From Rhizobium sp. WSM4643 (GTDB taxonomy: Bacteria; Pseudomonadota; Alphaproteobacteria; Rhizobiales; Rhizobiaceae): 64,000 nt of DNA. Each line of letters begins with the position of its first letter. Positions within the stretch are counted from its first letter, which is position 1. The translations under genes and the position numbers were made by a program. The stretch spans positions 3,100,001 to 3,164,000 of the forward strand of contig NZ_CP104040.1 in assembly GCF_025152745.1 (NCBI RefSeq), in the 5' to 3' direction. The notes under the pieces were generated by a model, which worked only from the letters and a program-made list of their open reading frames with translations, had not been told where the DNA came from and did no database searches. Below, in pieces: positions 35,904 to 44,971 of the stretch.

Positions 35904-36893
35904 ATGTCCCGTCTTCTCCTCTCCACCTGCCTTTCTGTTTCGCTTCTCATCGCGGCAATTGCCGAGGCGGCCGACCGACCGAAACAGCTCGTCATCATTT
36001 CCTTCGACGGCGCCCACGACAATGCGCTCTGGTTGAAGAGTCGCGAGATGGCGGCGAAGAACGGCGCCCACTTCACCTATTTTCTCTCCTGCACTTTCCT
36101 GATGAACGAGGCGGCGAAGAAGGCCTACCAGGCGCCACACCAGAAACGCGGAAAATCCAATGTCGGCTTCGCCCAGAGCGACGACGAGATCCGCGAGCGC
36201 CTCGGCAATATCTGGCACGCCCATCTCGAAGGCCACGACATATCTAGCCACGCCTGCGGCCATTTCGACGGCCGCCTCTGGAGTGAGGCCGACTGGTCGG
36301 CCGAATATGCCACCTTTCGCGCGACCTTGAAGAATGCCTGGAGAAGCGTCGGCCTCCAGGAGCCGGCCGGGTGGCAGGATCTGGTCGATCACGGCATCAA
36401 GGGCTTTCGCGCGCCCTATCTGTCGGCGACAGCGGGCGCCGACATGATCGCCGCCGAAAAGAAGGCGGGCCTCAGCTATGACGCGAGCCTCGTCACCAAG
36501 GGCCCTGCCATGCCTGTCGAGGAAGACGGCATCATCCGCTTCGGCCTGCCGCTGATCCCCGAAGGCCCGAGCGAAAAGCCGATCATCGGCATGGACTACA
36601 ATCTCTTCGTCCGCCACTCCAAGGGTGAGGAAGACACCGCCGATTCCGCAGAATTCGAGAACCGCGCCTACGCCGCCTTCAAGGAGGCGTTCGACAAGCA
36701 ATATGCCGGCGCCCGCATTCCGCTCCAACTCGGCTTCCACTTCGTCGAAATGAACGGCGGCGCCTACTGGCGTGCTCTTGACCGACTGGTCAGCGACGTC
36801 TGCCACCGAACGGATGTGGCTTGCGTCAGCTATTCGGAAGCGATCCCGATGATCGAGGTGCGCGGGAAATTGCAACAGACGTCGGGGCTCTGA
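35904..36893 (+). CDS. Polysaccharide deacetylase-like exported protein
   Basis: NodB-fold protein of about 329 aa with signal peptide (MSRLLLSTCLSVSLLIAAIA, cleavage near EAA-DRP). LVIISFDGAHDNALW gives the first Asp motif, and ISSHACGHFDG the metal-binding H-x3-H (H-A-C-G-H). FRAPYLS is the third motif (R-x-P-Y). The metal site therefore looks complete, so an exported deacetylase acting on surface or cell-wall sugar is likely. It is longer than NodB, with about 150 extra residues. The ATG at 35904 is used; GTG at 35898 would add two residues. Confidence 0.85.
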   Translation: MSRLLLSTCLSVSLLIAAIAEAADRPKQLVIISFDGAHDNALWLKSREMAAKNGAHFTYFLSCTFLMNEAAKKAYQAPHQKRGKSNVGFAQSDDEIRERLGNIWHAHLEGHDISSHACGHFDGRLWSEADWSAEYATFRATLKNAWRSVGLQEPAGWQDLVDHGIKGFRAPYLSATAGADMIAAEKKAGLSYDASLVTKGPAMPVEEDGIIRFGLPLIPEGPSEKPIIGMDYNLFVRHSKGEEDTADSAEFENRAYAAFKEAFDKQYAGARIPLQLGFHFVEMNGGAYWRALDRLVSDVCHRTDVACVSYSEAIPMIEVRGKLQQTSGL

Positions 36894-36924
36894 AGAGCCA
36901 ATTATCTGGACGAACCGACGTGCC

Positions 36925-37051
36925 GTGCGGCCCCCTCATCCGCCTGCCGGCACCTTCTCCCCGCTGGGGAGAAGAGATTCGTTGCGACGCTGCGATTCCA
37001 CCTTCTACCCGGCCGGGAGAAGGTGCCGGCAGGCGGATGAGGGGGCCGCAC
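36925..37051. repeat. Palindromic repeat with perfect 37-bp inverted arms
   Basis: Left arm 36925-36961 (GTGCGGCCCCCTCATCCGCC ...) and right arm 37015-37051 are exact reverse complements over 37 bp, enclosing 53 nt. The inner part has CTCCCCGCTGGGGAG. The same family (CCCCCTCATCCG ... CTTCTCCCC) occurs at about 42.8, 49.5 and 52.5 kb. It lies between convergent genes. Confidence 0.85.
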
Positions 37052-37086
37052 GCGCCGACATTTCGATTACGGACAAGCCCCGCCCA

Positions 37087-38352
37087 TCAACCGTCAGCGT
37101 GCACGACGCCCGTCTCACGCTCCAGGTAGCGCTGGTCGATTTCAGGCAGCGGTTCGTCGTCGATTGCGGCCTCGAAGGCCTTGAGGCGTTTGTGGATCGA
37201 CAGAAGCTCGATGATCGTCGTCCAGGAGTTGACGAGATACTGGAACGAGTTGCTGACCTGGCCGAATGCGGTCGAGATCTGCTGGAAGATACCGTAAGTG
37301 ATAGTGCCCGCCACGATCGTCGGCACTAGCATGAAGACCACGAAGAGCGCGTCGGCCTGGATGTAGAAATAACGGGCGACATTGAAATACATGTAGTGGA
37401 AATACATGCGGTAATAATTGCGACGGACGTTGCCGAACAGCTCCCTGACTGTCAGCGGGTCAGCCCGTTCCGCATGGTCCTCGCCATAGACGAGCTCCTT
37501 GCGATAAGCTGCTTCGACGCGCTGGTTGCGGAAATTCAGCCCCGGCAGCTTAACGCCGGCGACCGCCAGCAGAAGCGTGCCGAACGCCGACCAGAACAGC
37601 GCCAGCCAAAAGAGCGAGTTCGCCACCGGCCCAATGAACGGCAGTTCGGTCACGTAATGCGACAGCGCCAGAAGGATCGGAAGGAATACCACGAGCGTCA
37701 TCACCGAGTTGATCAGGCTGATACCAAGACCTTCGAGCGTGCTCGAAAAGCGCATCGTATCTTCCTGAACGCGCTGGGAGGCGCCTTCGATATGACGAAG
37801 CTTTTCCCACTTCGACATGTAGAAATTGTTCATCGCCGTTCGCCAGCGGAAGATGTAATGGCTGGTGAAGAAGTCGGTCATGATCGACACGAACATGCTG
37901 AGGAATGCGATCTGGCAGAAGACCCACATCAAGGTGTAGAAATTCTCGACGGAAATGCCTGGCTGCTTCGACAATGCGTTCTGCAGAAGGTCACCAAACG
38001 GCCGGCGCCAGTTATTGATCACAACGCTGATCTGGACGCCGAAGTAGGTCACGAAGATGATCAGTGCCGAACCCCAGATCGACCAGATCTTCCAGGGGTG
38101 GTTCAGCGCCCTCAGATGCCATGCACCGCAGAAGATCACCGCCGACAGAAGGAAATAGCTGTAGAACCAGACATTTTCGGGCAGCAGGAAGAACGAAAGG
38201 TCGATCGGCTGCTGCTCTTCGGGAACCGGCGCATAGCCGAGCGATACACCGAGACTGGCGGCGAAGAGATACCAGCCGGCAATGGAAATCAGGGTCCAAA
38301 CGACGAGCGAAGTAAAGAACGCCTTTGGCTGCGGAAAAAAGGAATGAAACAC
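37087..38352 (-). CDS. bacA: BacA/SbmA peptide transporter
   Basis: Inner-membrane proton-driven importer of peptides, needed in several rhizobia for bacteroid survival against plant NCR peptides and for very-long-chain fatty acid lipid A modification. It has 421 aa with seven to eight helices. MFHSFFPQPKAFFTSLVVWT, the RWRTAMNNFYMSKWEKLRHI loop and EGASQRVQEDTMRF are characteristic. The start is GTG at 38352; no good ribosome site is visible, so low translation or another start is possible. Transcribed alone. Confidence 0.93.
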   Translation of the reverse strand: MFHSFFPQPKAFFTSLVVWTLISIAGWYLFAASLGVSLGYAPVPEEQQPIDLSFFLLPENVWFYSYFLLSAVIFCGAWHLRALNHPWKIWSIWGSALIIFVTYFGVQISVVINNWRRPFGDLLQNALSKQPGISVENFYTLMWVFCQIAFLSMFVSIMTDFFTSHYIFRWRTAMNNFYMSKWEKLRHIEGASQRVQEDTMRFSSTLEGLGISLINSVMTLVVFLPILLALSHYVTELPFIGPVANSLFWLALFWSAFGTLLLAVAGVKLPGLNFRNQRVEAAYRKELVYGEDHAERADPLTVRELFGNVRRNYYRMYFHYMYFNVARYFYIQADALFVVFMLVPTIVAGTITYGIFQQISTAFGQVSNSFQYLVNSWTTIIELLSIHKRLKAFEAAIDDEPLPEIDQRYLERETGVVHADG

Positions 38353-38474
38353 GGGAGGCTTTGCTTTCCTGAACTGTGAGTCTCGGGAGTGTCGAACACT
38401 GATTGTGCCGGAAACTAAGGCAGTTCGAAGGACGCAGCAATGGGTTCGGCCGATTGTTACGGAGATGTAACCGG

Positions 38475-39689
38475 TTAAGCGATTTTCTTGATCACCGGCA
38501 TCACCAGCGCCGCGCAGACGACGAGGGCCACGGCGGCGATCACTGTCGGAACGGTGAAGCTGCCTGCGCGCTCGGCGATCCAGCCGGCAACGACAGGCCC
38601 GACGATCTGGCCGACGCCGAAGGCAGCCGTCATCATCGCCAGGATCCGCCGCGGACTGTCAGGCGAAAGTTTGCGGCCGATCTGAAGCCCGTAAGCCGTG
38701 ATCGCCAGGAACGTCGCCCCGAACAGCGCGCCGCCGATCAGCGGTGCGACGGAAGGCGGCAGCGCCACCGTCGCGAGCACGCCGGCGGCTTCGACCAAAA
38801 GGGCTGCGACATAGACCCCGCCAAGCCCAAGCGGCCTGACCAGAGGCTTCCAGGCAAACAGCGCTACCGCAGCCGTCAAGCCGGCGACGAACCAGCAGAG
38901 GAATTCGACGAAGGGTCCCGTTGCAGAAAGGCGTGCGATGGTGACGAGGAAGGTCGCGGTGATGACGTAGCCGAAGCCGAACAGGCCGTAAGACAGCGTC
39001 AGCAGCACCATCGGCCGGTTCCAGATGAGCGCCGGCTCCTTGCCTGCCTGCGCCGATCGCGCCGGCGACGACGGCAGCAGTAAGAAAACGACGACAAGGC
39101 TTGCCGCGCAATAGAGCGCCCCGCCGATCCAGTCGGCCCGCCAGCCGCCCGGGCCGTCGTGAAAGCCGAGGCCGATCAACAGCACCATGACCGAGGACAG
39201 CGCGATGCCAGCACCCGGCCCGCCGAAATGCGCCGCCTGCACATGATCGTTGCCGGCGGCGGCCCCGTGGCTGAGCACGATCGACGACGTGAAGACCATC
39301 GCAAAAGCGCTGGCGATGCCCGCCAGAAAGCGGATGACCGCGAAGATCGCGACAGAATCTGTGGCGGCCATGGCGGCGAGCAGGATCGCGGTTACCAGCA
39401 GCGACAACAGCGCCACCAGCCGCTCCCGTCCGGCCGCCCAGCCATAGGCGGCAAGCACGGCACCGACGAGATAACCGACGAAATTCGCCGATGCGATGAA
39501 GCCGGCATCTGCCGCCGAAAGCGGCACGCCGCTGATCATACCGGGCAGGATCGGCGTGTAGGAGAAGCGCCCGAAGCCCATGGCGGCGGCCATGGCAATG
39601 GCGCCGGCAGCGGCGGTGGAGACAAGATTCGGCGGGGAGTGACCGGTGCGCACGAGCATGCAGCGCTTATCGCGCTGCAGCATCGGCAT
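38475..39689 (-). CDS. MFS transporter, YbfB/YjiJ family
   Basis: Twelve-helix major facilitator, about 404 aa. AMGFGRFSYTPILPGMI in helix one is characteristic of the YbfB/YjiJ group, whose substrates are mostly unknown. The start is uncertain: in-frame ATGs at 39689, 39683 and 39659 and TTG at 39698 all lack a good ribosome site. It is divergent from a PadR regulator, with about 137 nt between, so it is probably the regulated efflux pump. Confidence 0.85.
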   Translation of the reverse strand: MPMLQRDKRCMLVRTGHSPPNLVSTAAAGAIAMAAAMGFGRFSYTPILPGMISGVPLSAADAGFIASANFVGYLVGAVLAAYGWAAGRERLVALLSLLVTAILLAAMAATDSVAIFAVIRFLAGIASAFAMVFTSSIVLSHGAAAGNDHVQAAHFGGPGAGIALSSVMVLLIGLGFHDGPGGWRADWIGGALYCAASLVVVFLLLPSSPARSAQAGKEPALIWNRPMVLLTLSYGLFGFGYVITATFLVTIARLSATGPFVEFLCWFVAGLTAAVALFAWKPLVRPLGLGGVYVAALLVEAAGVLATVALPPSVAPLIGGALFGATFLAITAYGLQIGRKLSPDSPRRILAMMTAAFGVGQIVGPVVAGWIAERAGSFTVPTVIAAVALVVCAALVMPVIKKIA

Positions 39690-39776
39690 CACAATCAATT
39701 AATTCTGATCGATCGATCAATTTCCCGAAATGTCGGAAATTTTCACCTCCTCTTGAAAAACGATTATCTTACGATA

Positions 39777-39792
39777 TATGTTTTGCGACATA
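39777..39792. promoter_or_regulatory. Palindrome TATGT-TTTGCG-ACATA, candidate PadR operator
   Basis: It lies 34 nt upstream of the padR start and 88 nt upstream of the MFS start. PadR proteins typically bind ATGT-N8-ACAT; here the spacer between ATGT and ACAT is six. Neighbouring ACGATA repeats (39771, 39798) add dyad-like sequence. Position supports control of both genes; the call is inferred. Confidence 0.5.
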
Positions 39793-39826
39793 GTCAACGA
39801 TACATCTAACGATGAAAGGAAGAACC

Positions 39827-40402
39827 ATGAGAGGTTTTAAAGGCGGCATGTTCGGCGGAGATTTCCGCATGGGCCGCAAATTTGCGGCTGGCGATCTGCA
39901 GTTGGTCATCCTGGCGCTGCTGGCTGAGCAGCCGCGCCACGGCTATGAATTGATAAAGTTGCTGGAGGAGCGGTCCGGCGGCTTCTACGTGCCGAGCCCC
40001 GGCGTCATCTATCCCGCCCTCACCTATCTCGAGGAAACCGGCCTTGCCGAGGTCGAGGTGGAGGGCGCCAAGAAGCTCTACCGTATCACCGATGCCGGCC
40101 GCGGCCGCGTCGAGGAAAACCGCGCCATGATCCTGCATACGTTCGCCAAGCTGGAACGCATTGGCGAGAAGATGGCCCATGTGAAGCGTGTCTTCGAAAC
40201 CGACCGTCACGGCGCCGACGAAGGCGATGACGGCGATTTCATGCAGGACGGTGGTGATATCCGCGCCGCCCGCATACTGCTGCGCTCGGCCATGCGGATG
40301 CGCTATCCCTGGTCGAAACCCGAAGCCGCCCGAATCGCCGGCATCCTCGAACGCGCCGCCACCGAAATCTTGCAAGGCGGTAGGCCGGCAACGCGGGGCT
40401 GA
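39827..40402 (+). CDS. PadR-family transcriptional regulator
   Basis: Winged-helix regulator with a long C-terminal dimerisation part, 191 aa. The N-terminus is Gly-rich (MRGFKGGMFGGDFRMGRKFA); the DNA-binding domain has LQLVILALLAEQPRHGYELI and SPGVIYPALTYLEETGLAEV, the classic PadR signature. AAAGGAAGAACC sets the ATG at 39827; an ATG 15 nt upstream is weaker. It probably senses a toxic small molecule and controls the divergent MFS gene and itself. Confidence 0.9.
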   Translation: MRGFKGGMFGGDFRMGRKFAAGDLQLVILALLAEQPRHGYELIKLLEERSGGFYVPSPGVIYPALTYLEETGLAEVEVEGAKKLYRITDAGRGRVEENRAMILHTFAKLERIGEKMAHVKRVFETDRHGADEGDDGDFMQDGGDIRAARILLRSAMRMRYPWSKPEAARIAGILERAATEILQGGRPATRG

Positions 40403-40525
40403 GGACGAGAGCCGAATGGTGAGGCGAGCGTTCGTGGCAGGCAAGAAGCGACGTTGCGGCAGGACCCTTCAAAGGTGTGGAGAATGCACGGCTTCTGCTG
40501 CCAACGCGTGAAGCCTCCAAGAGAG

Positions 40526-40566
40526 CCTCACCCTGAGGTGCCCCGCAGGGGCCTCGAAGGGCGAGG
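40526..40566. repeat. REP-like palindrome (CCTCACCCT...AGGGCGAGG)
   Basis: CCTCACCCTGAGG and CCTCGAAGGGCGAGG form an imperfect hairpin around TGCCCCGCAGGGG. Similar sequences are common between genes of alpha-proteobacteria. It lies between convergent padR and map. Confidence 0.6.
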
Positions 40567-40606
40567 CGGGTGCTCCCACCCAGCCGGAATAACACCGGTC
40601 CCAGCC

Positions 40607-41365
40607 CTAAGCCCGTTCATCCGGCAAGGTCAGAACCACCGGCCCGTTACGTGTCGCCACCACCGTGTGTTCGTATTGCACGGTCGGCGCCTTCGGATCG
40701 GCATAGAGCGTCCAGGCATCGTCGCCACCTTCGGCCCATGTCGCGCCGAGTGAGAGAAACGGCTCGACGGTGAAGACGAGGCCTTCCGTCATCATCCGTT
40801 TTTCCGAAGGATCCGGCCAGGTCGAGAGTTCGGCCGGCTCCTCGTGCAGCGAGCGGCCGACGCCGTGGCTCGCCAGATTGGCGACCAGCGTATAGCGGTT
40901 CTTCTGCGCGAAGGCACCGACGGCAGTGCCGATCTTCGCCAAGGGTTCGCCCGATTTCACCTGGTTGAGCCCGACCCAGAGCGCCCGCTTGCCGTCGCGG
41001 CAAAGCCGCTCGATCTTCGGCTTCACCGGCGGCATCGCGAAGGAGGCACCGGTATCGGCAAAGAAACCATCCTTTTCCGCCGAGACGTCGATGTTGATGA
41101 GGTCGCCGGCGCGGATGACGCGCGGGCCGGGAATACCGTGGGCGATTTCCTCGTTGATACTGATGCAGGTGGCACCGGGAAACTGGTAGCAGAACTCCGG
41201 CGCCGAGCGCGCGCCGGAATCCTCGAGCACCTTGCGGCCGATCTGGTCGAGATCCAGCGTCGTCATGCCGGGCTCCATCGCCGCCGCCATCACATGGATG
41301 GCGTTAGCACAGATGCGGCCGATCTCCTTGAGCTTTACCAACTCGTCGTCGTTTGCGATAACCAT
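40607..41365 (-). CDS. map: Methionine aminopeptidase, type I
   Basis: Removes the N-terminal methionine of new proteins. It has 252 aa. The five metal ligands can be placed: Asp in INIDVSAEKDGFFADTG (two Asp), His in SHGVGRSLHEEP, Glu in VFTVEPFLS and Glu in VQYEHTVVATRNG. The substrate His is in AHGIPG. It lacks an N-terminal extension. Another map copy may exist elsewhere, since such genes are often duplicated in rhizobia. Confidence 0.95.
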   Translation of the reverse strand: MVIANDDELVKLKEIGRICANAIHVMAAAMEPGMTTLDLDQIGRKVLEDSGARSAPEFCYQFPGATCISINEEIAHGIPGPRVIRAGDLINIDVSAEKDGFFADTGASFAMPPVKPKIERLCRDGKRALWVGLNQVKSGEPLAKIGTAVGAFAQKNRYTLVANLASHGVGRSLHEEPAELSTWPDPSEKRMMTEGLVFTVEPFLSLGATWAEGGDDAWTLYADPKAPTVQYEHTVVATRNGPVVLTLPDERA

Positions 41366-41404
41366 TCGTCTGTTCCGACCTTGCGCAGGACGGCCGTGGC
41401 CGCC

Positions 41405-41505
41405 CTAGAGCGCCGCGCCTCCAACAGGAGGCCCAAGGACGCTCTGTCCCTTCGTCTGCGGATAATCTTTTCCGGAAATCGATTTCGATTTTCGGCGTTA
41501 TGCGC
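41405..41505. repeat. RIME-like rhizobial intergenic mosaic repeat, copy 4
   Basis: AGAGCGCCGCGCCTCC-AACA-GGAGG...GGACGCTCT followed by GCGGATAATCTTTTCCGGAAATCG and GGCGTTATGCGC. Same two modules and order as at 35.1 kb, with the arm changed from GCGTCC to GCCTCC on both sides, a compensatory change that keeps the hairpin. Confidence 0.7.
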
Positions 41506-41508
41506 TCG

Positions 41509-42573
41509 TCAAGCCGTGGCTTTCGCCTCTTCGCTGCTATCAGTCAACGCCTTTCTGACGATCGGCGCGACTTTCGTACCGTAAAGCTCGATGCCGCGCA
41601 TGATCTCGGCATGCGGCATCAGACCGATCGCCATCTGCAGCAGAAAGCGATCGTTCTTGAAAAGCGCGTGATGGGCGATGATCTTTTCGGCGACCACCTC
41701 GGGATCTCCGACGAAGAGCGCACCGTTCGGACCGCGCGACATGTCGAAATGCGACCGGTTCGTCGGCCCCCAGCCGCGCTCGCGGCCGATGCGGTTCATC
41801 ACCTCGGCCTGCGGACCGTAGAACTGGTCGGCGGCGGCCTCCGTCGTATCGGCGATGAAGCCGTGGACGTTGATGCTGGTCTTCAGCTTCGCCTGATCCT
41901 GCCCTGCCCGGCGCGCGGCCTCGCGATAGAGATCAAAGAGCGGCGCGAAACGGCGCGGCTCGCCGCCGATGATCGCCAGCGCCACCGGCAGGCCCAGCGC
42001 GCCGGCGCGCGCCACCGACTGTGGCGTACCGCCGACGGCGACCCAGAGCGGCAACGGATCCTGCAGCGGCCTGGGATAAACACCGCGCCCGTTGATCGGC
42101 GCGCGAAGCTCGCCCTTCCACTCCACAACCTCTCTGTCGCGCAGCGCCAGCAGCAGATCGAGCTTCTCTTCGAAAAGCTGGTCGTAGTCTTCGAGATTGT
42201 AGCCGAACAGCGGGAAGGACTCGATGAAGGAACCGCGCCCGGCCATGATCTCGGCTCGGCCGTTGGAAATCAGGTCGAGCGTCGAAAACTGCTGGAAGAC
42301 GCGCACCGGATCATCGGAGGAGAGCACGGTGACCGCACTGGTCAGCCGGATGTTCTTCGTCTTGACGGCGGCGGCCGCCAGCGCGACCGCGGGAGCCGAC
42401 GCCGCATAATCCGGCCGATGATGTTCGCCGAGCCCGAAGACGTCGAGCCCCACCTGATCGGCAAGCTCGATTTCCTCGATAAGATACTTCAGCCGTTCGG
42501 CCGCTTCCGCGCCCTTGCTGCGGGAAGGGTTGGGATTGACGTCGGCGAATGTGTAAAGCCCCAGTTCCATCAT
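41509..42573 (-). CDS. LLM-class flavin-dependent oxidoreductase
   Basis: Luciferase-like monooxygenase fold, about 354 aa, FMN-dependent. [20 protein letters not shown] and [20 protein letters not shown] start the TIM barrel; [20 protein letters not shown] and [20 protein letters not shown] are typical for the group of LLM proteins with unassigned substrates. AGGA precedes the ATG at 42573; a frame to 42672 is open but unsupported. It stands alone between repeats. Confidence 0.88.
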   Translation of the reverse strand: MMELGLYTFADVNPNPSRSKGAEAAERLKYLIEEIELADQVGLDVFGLGEHHRPDYAASAPAVALAAAAVKTKNIRLTSAVTVLSSDDPVRVFQQFSTLDLISNGRAEIMAGRGSFIESFPLFGYNLEDYDQLFEEKLDLLLALRDREVVEWKGELRAPINGRGVYPRPLQDPLPLWVAVGGTPQSVARAGALGLPVALAIIGGEPRRFAPLFDLYREAARRAGQDQAKLKTSINVHGFIADTTEAAADQFYGPQAEVMNRIGRERGWGPTNRSHFDMSRGPNGALFVGDPEVVAEKIIAHHALFKNDRFLLQMAIGLMPHAEIMRGIELYGTKVAPIVRKALTDSSEEAKATA

Positions 42574-42763
42574 CGGCATCCTGTTGAATTCTCGGTTGAG
42601 ATAAGGATGCCGGGGATAGAGCGCAAATACAAATTCTGGAACGGAATGTTCGAGAATTTCGATGGGCGGCATTGTGTTTCGGACGGCCGATGGACTTCAC
42701 CGCAAGACGGCAAAGAGTCCTTGCGCCGTGGACACGGCGCCGCTGGAGTCTTGTGCCTTGGCT

Positions 42764-42932
42764 CCCTCTTCTCCCCAGCGGGGAGAAGGTGGCCCGAAGG
42801 GTCGGATGAGGGGGCCACCCCGCACTACGTCATTGATTGCCCTTCGCTTCCGCTACGAGCATTCGCGGCACCGCCGCTCACCCCCTCAACCGCCTGCCGG
42901 CACCTTCTCCCCGCTGGGGAGAAGAGATTCGT
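42764..42932. repeat. Palindromic repeat pair of the CCCCCTCATCCG / CTTCTCCCC family
   Basis: One copy on the minus orientation (42764-42820, with CTTCTCCCC-AGC-GGGGAGAAG) and one on the plus orientation (42879-42932, CACCTTCTCCCCGCTGGGGA). The two point away from each other, the reverse of the arrangement at 36.9 kb. The rest of the 570-nt gap 42574-43143 shows no gene. Confidence 0.75.
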
Positions 42933-43143
42933 GGCAGCGTCCTTGTCCCGCTTCTCCTCGGCCGGGCAAAAAGATCACGGAGGTTGCGAGCATAGAATAA
43001 ATCCGGGGCGATCCAGACCCCGAACCGGCCAGAACAATCAATTCGAATCTGAATTCAACGGCTTCGCAGCACCGGCGGATTCATCTTTCGAACCGCCTCA
43101 AATCTTGCTTGAACGCTAGGACGACGCGGTCTCGCGGCGCCGC

Positions 43144-43611
43144 TCACATCTTCGCCAGCAACTCCGCCAGTTGGTCCGCAGCCTTGCCCCATCCTTGGTG
43201 GAAACCCATCTTCTCGTGTGCTTCCTTGTCCTCGGCGCGCCAGTGCAGCGCCTTGGCGGTATATTTGGTGCGACCGTTGCCGAGATCTTCGAGCAGGATG
43301 ACGCCCGTGAAGAAAGGTTTCTCGGAAGGCACCCAGGCGCTGGTGTAGGCATCGGTGAAGACGATCTTCTCGTTCTCGACGATTTCGAGATAGACGCCAC
43401 GGTTCGGGTATTGGTTGCCCTCGGGGTCATGCATGACGACGACGTTGGAACCGCCGGGGCGGACGTCGAGCGTTGCTTTGGTCACACCCCAGGGACGCGG
43501 CACGAACCACTGCTTGAGCAAGGCGGGATCGGTCCAGGCCTTGTAAATCTTCTCGCGTGGCGCGTCGAATTCGCGAACGAGGACGAGTTCATGTTGCGTG
43601 CTGGCGGTCAT
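43144..43611 (-). CDS. SRPBCC / AHSA1-domain protein
   Basis: A 155-aa START-like fold protein of the activator-of-Hsp90-ATPase-1-like family. It starts with LVLVREFDAPREKIYKAWTD and has LLKQWFVPRPWGVTKATLDV, then GGSNVVVMHDPEGNQ. Such proteins bind hydrophobic ligands and often sit near ECF sigma or ArsR genes. Here it is 100 nt downstream of the ECF sigma gene on the same strand, so it may belong to that regulon. GGAGAG precedes the ATG. Confidence 0.87.
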   Translation of the reverse strand: MTASTQHELVLVREFDAPREKIYKAWTDPALLKQWFVPRPWGVTKATLDVRPGGSNVVVMHDPEGNQYPNRGVYLEIVENEKIVFTDAYTSAWVPSEKPFFTGVILLEDLGNGRTKYTAKALHWRAEDKEAHEKMGFHQGWGKAADQLAELLAKM

Positions 43612-43711
43612 GTCGACATCTCTCCATTTGCATGAAACCTGTTTCCTGTCAGGCTGTTACAAGGACGTGTCGAAGTTCGCCGTTCCGACAACGCACAGGC
43701 TTTTTCGCATT

Positions 43712-44971
43712 TTATTTTGCGATCGGCTGCGTGGCCTCTTCCTGCATCTTGTCGATCTGCCGGCGGATATGAGCTGCTTCAGCGGCCGAATGGGCGAGCG
43801 CAATGGCGCGGTCGAAGGCCTCTCGTGCCTGGCTGGTCATGCCAAGTTGCTTCAGCAGTCCGCCCCGCAGGCCGTGATAGTAGAAATAGCCGCCGAGTTT
43901 TTCGGCAAGCGGATCGATGAGGTCGAGCGCATCCTGCGCACCCTGGAGCTTGGAGACGACGACGGCCCGGTTTAGCGTTATGACAGGCGACGGCTGGAGA
44001 CGCTCCAGCGCGCGATAGAGCAGATCGATCTCCACCCAATCTGTATCCTCGGCGCGTTTTGCACGGGAATGAACAGCGGCGATGGCTGCCTGAATCTGAT
44101 AAGGAGCGGGCTGACGATGGCGCAGCGCCTTGTCGAGCAGCGCTAAAGCCTCGTTGATGAAGGGTTGGTTCCAGAGCGACCGGTCCTGATCTTCGAGCAG
44201 CACGATCTCGTCCCCGGCGTTGAAGCGCGCCGGCCGGCGCGAGATCTGCAGGAGCATCAGTGCAAGCAGCCCCATCAGCTCCGGTTCCGACGGGAAGATA
44301 TGCAGCATCAACCGAGCTAGCCGGATCGCTTCGTCGCTGAAGGCAGCCGCCTCATGCCTGGGATCCGCCTGGCTGTAGCCCTCGTTGAAGATCAGGTAGA
44401 TCATCGTGCTGACGATCGAGAGCCGCTCGGCCCTCTCCTGCGGGCTCGGTGTTTCGAAAGGCACACCTGCCCTGGCGACGCGCGCCTTGGCCCGGGTGAT
44501 GCGCTGTTCCATGGCGCTCTCGGAAACCAGGAAGGCACGTGCGATCTGCGGCACTGAAAGGCCGGAGACGATGCGCAGCGCCAGCGCGATCTGCTGGGTC
44601 GCGGGTAGATCGGGATGGCAGCAGATGAACAGCAGCCGCAGAATATCGTCGCGATAATGGGAATCGTCCAGCCGCTCGACGATGTCGCTTTCGGCATCCT
44701 CGGTATCGGAGATGACGTCCTCATCCGGCAAAGCCTGGATCTTCGCCCGCTTGCGCACCGCATCGATGCCGCTGTTTCGTCCGACGAAGATCAGCCAGGC
44801 CGTGGGATCGCGCGGTGGCCCTTTCTCCGGCCATGTCCGGATCGCCCTCAGACACGCCTCCTGAAACGCCTCTTCCGCGATATCGAGATTGCGGAAATAG
44901 CGCGGCAGCGCGCCGAGCGCCTTCGGGCGGGCAGAGGCAAGCGCGAGGTCGATCCAGGCAATGTCTGTCAT
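43712..44971 (-). CDS. ECF sigma factor with C-terminal DUF6596/TPR extension (ECF42-like)
   Basis: Extracytoplasmic-function-type sigma factor, 419 aa, about twice the usual size. Region 2 covers EEAFQEACLRAIRTWPEKGP and PTAWLIFVGRNSGIDAVRKR; region 4 contains LRIVSGLSVPQIARAFLVSE. After residue 185 a helical extension (STMIYLIFNEGYSQADPRHE, then TPR-like repeats) follows, as in the ECF42 group. Members lack an anti-sigma factor and are encoded beside DGPF/YciI proteins, exactly as here, overlapping by four bases. The C-terminal part probably controls activity. Confidence 0.9.
   Translation of the reverse strand: MTDIAWIDLALASARPKALGALPRYFRNLDIAEEAFQEACLRAIRTWPEKGPPRDPTAWLIFVGRNSGIDAVRKRAKIQALPDEDVISDTEDAESDIVERLDDSHYRDDILRLLFICCHPDLPATQQIALALRIVSGLSVPQIARAFLVSESAMEQRITRAKARVARAGVPFETPSPQERAERLSIVSTMIYLIFNEGYSQADPRHEAAAFSDEAIRLARLMLHIFPSEPELMGLLALMLLQISRRPARFNAGDEIVLLEDQDRSLWNQPFINEALALLDKALRHRQPAPYQIQAAIAAVHSRAKRAEDTDWVEIDLLYRALERLQPSPVITLNRAVVVSKLQGAQDALDLIDPLAEKLGGYFYYHGLRGGLLKQLGMTSQAREAFDRAIALAHSAAEAAHIRRQIDKMQEEATQPIAK

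Noticed and set aside
39701..39722. GATCGATCGATC run before the MFS gene as an operator
   Set aside because: Simple tandem GATC; may be Dam-like or chance, and no regulator can be assigned.
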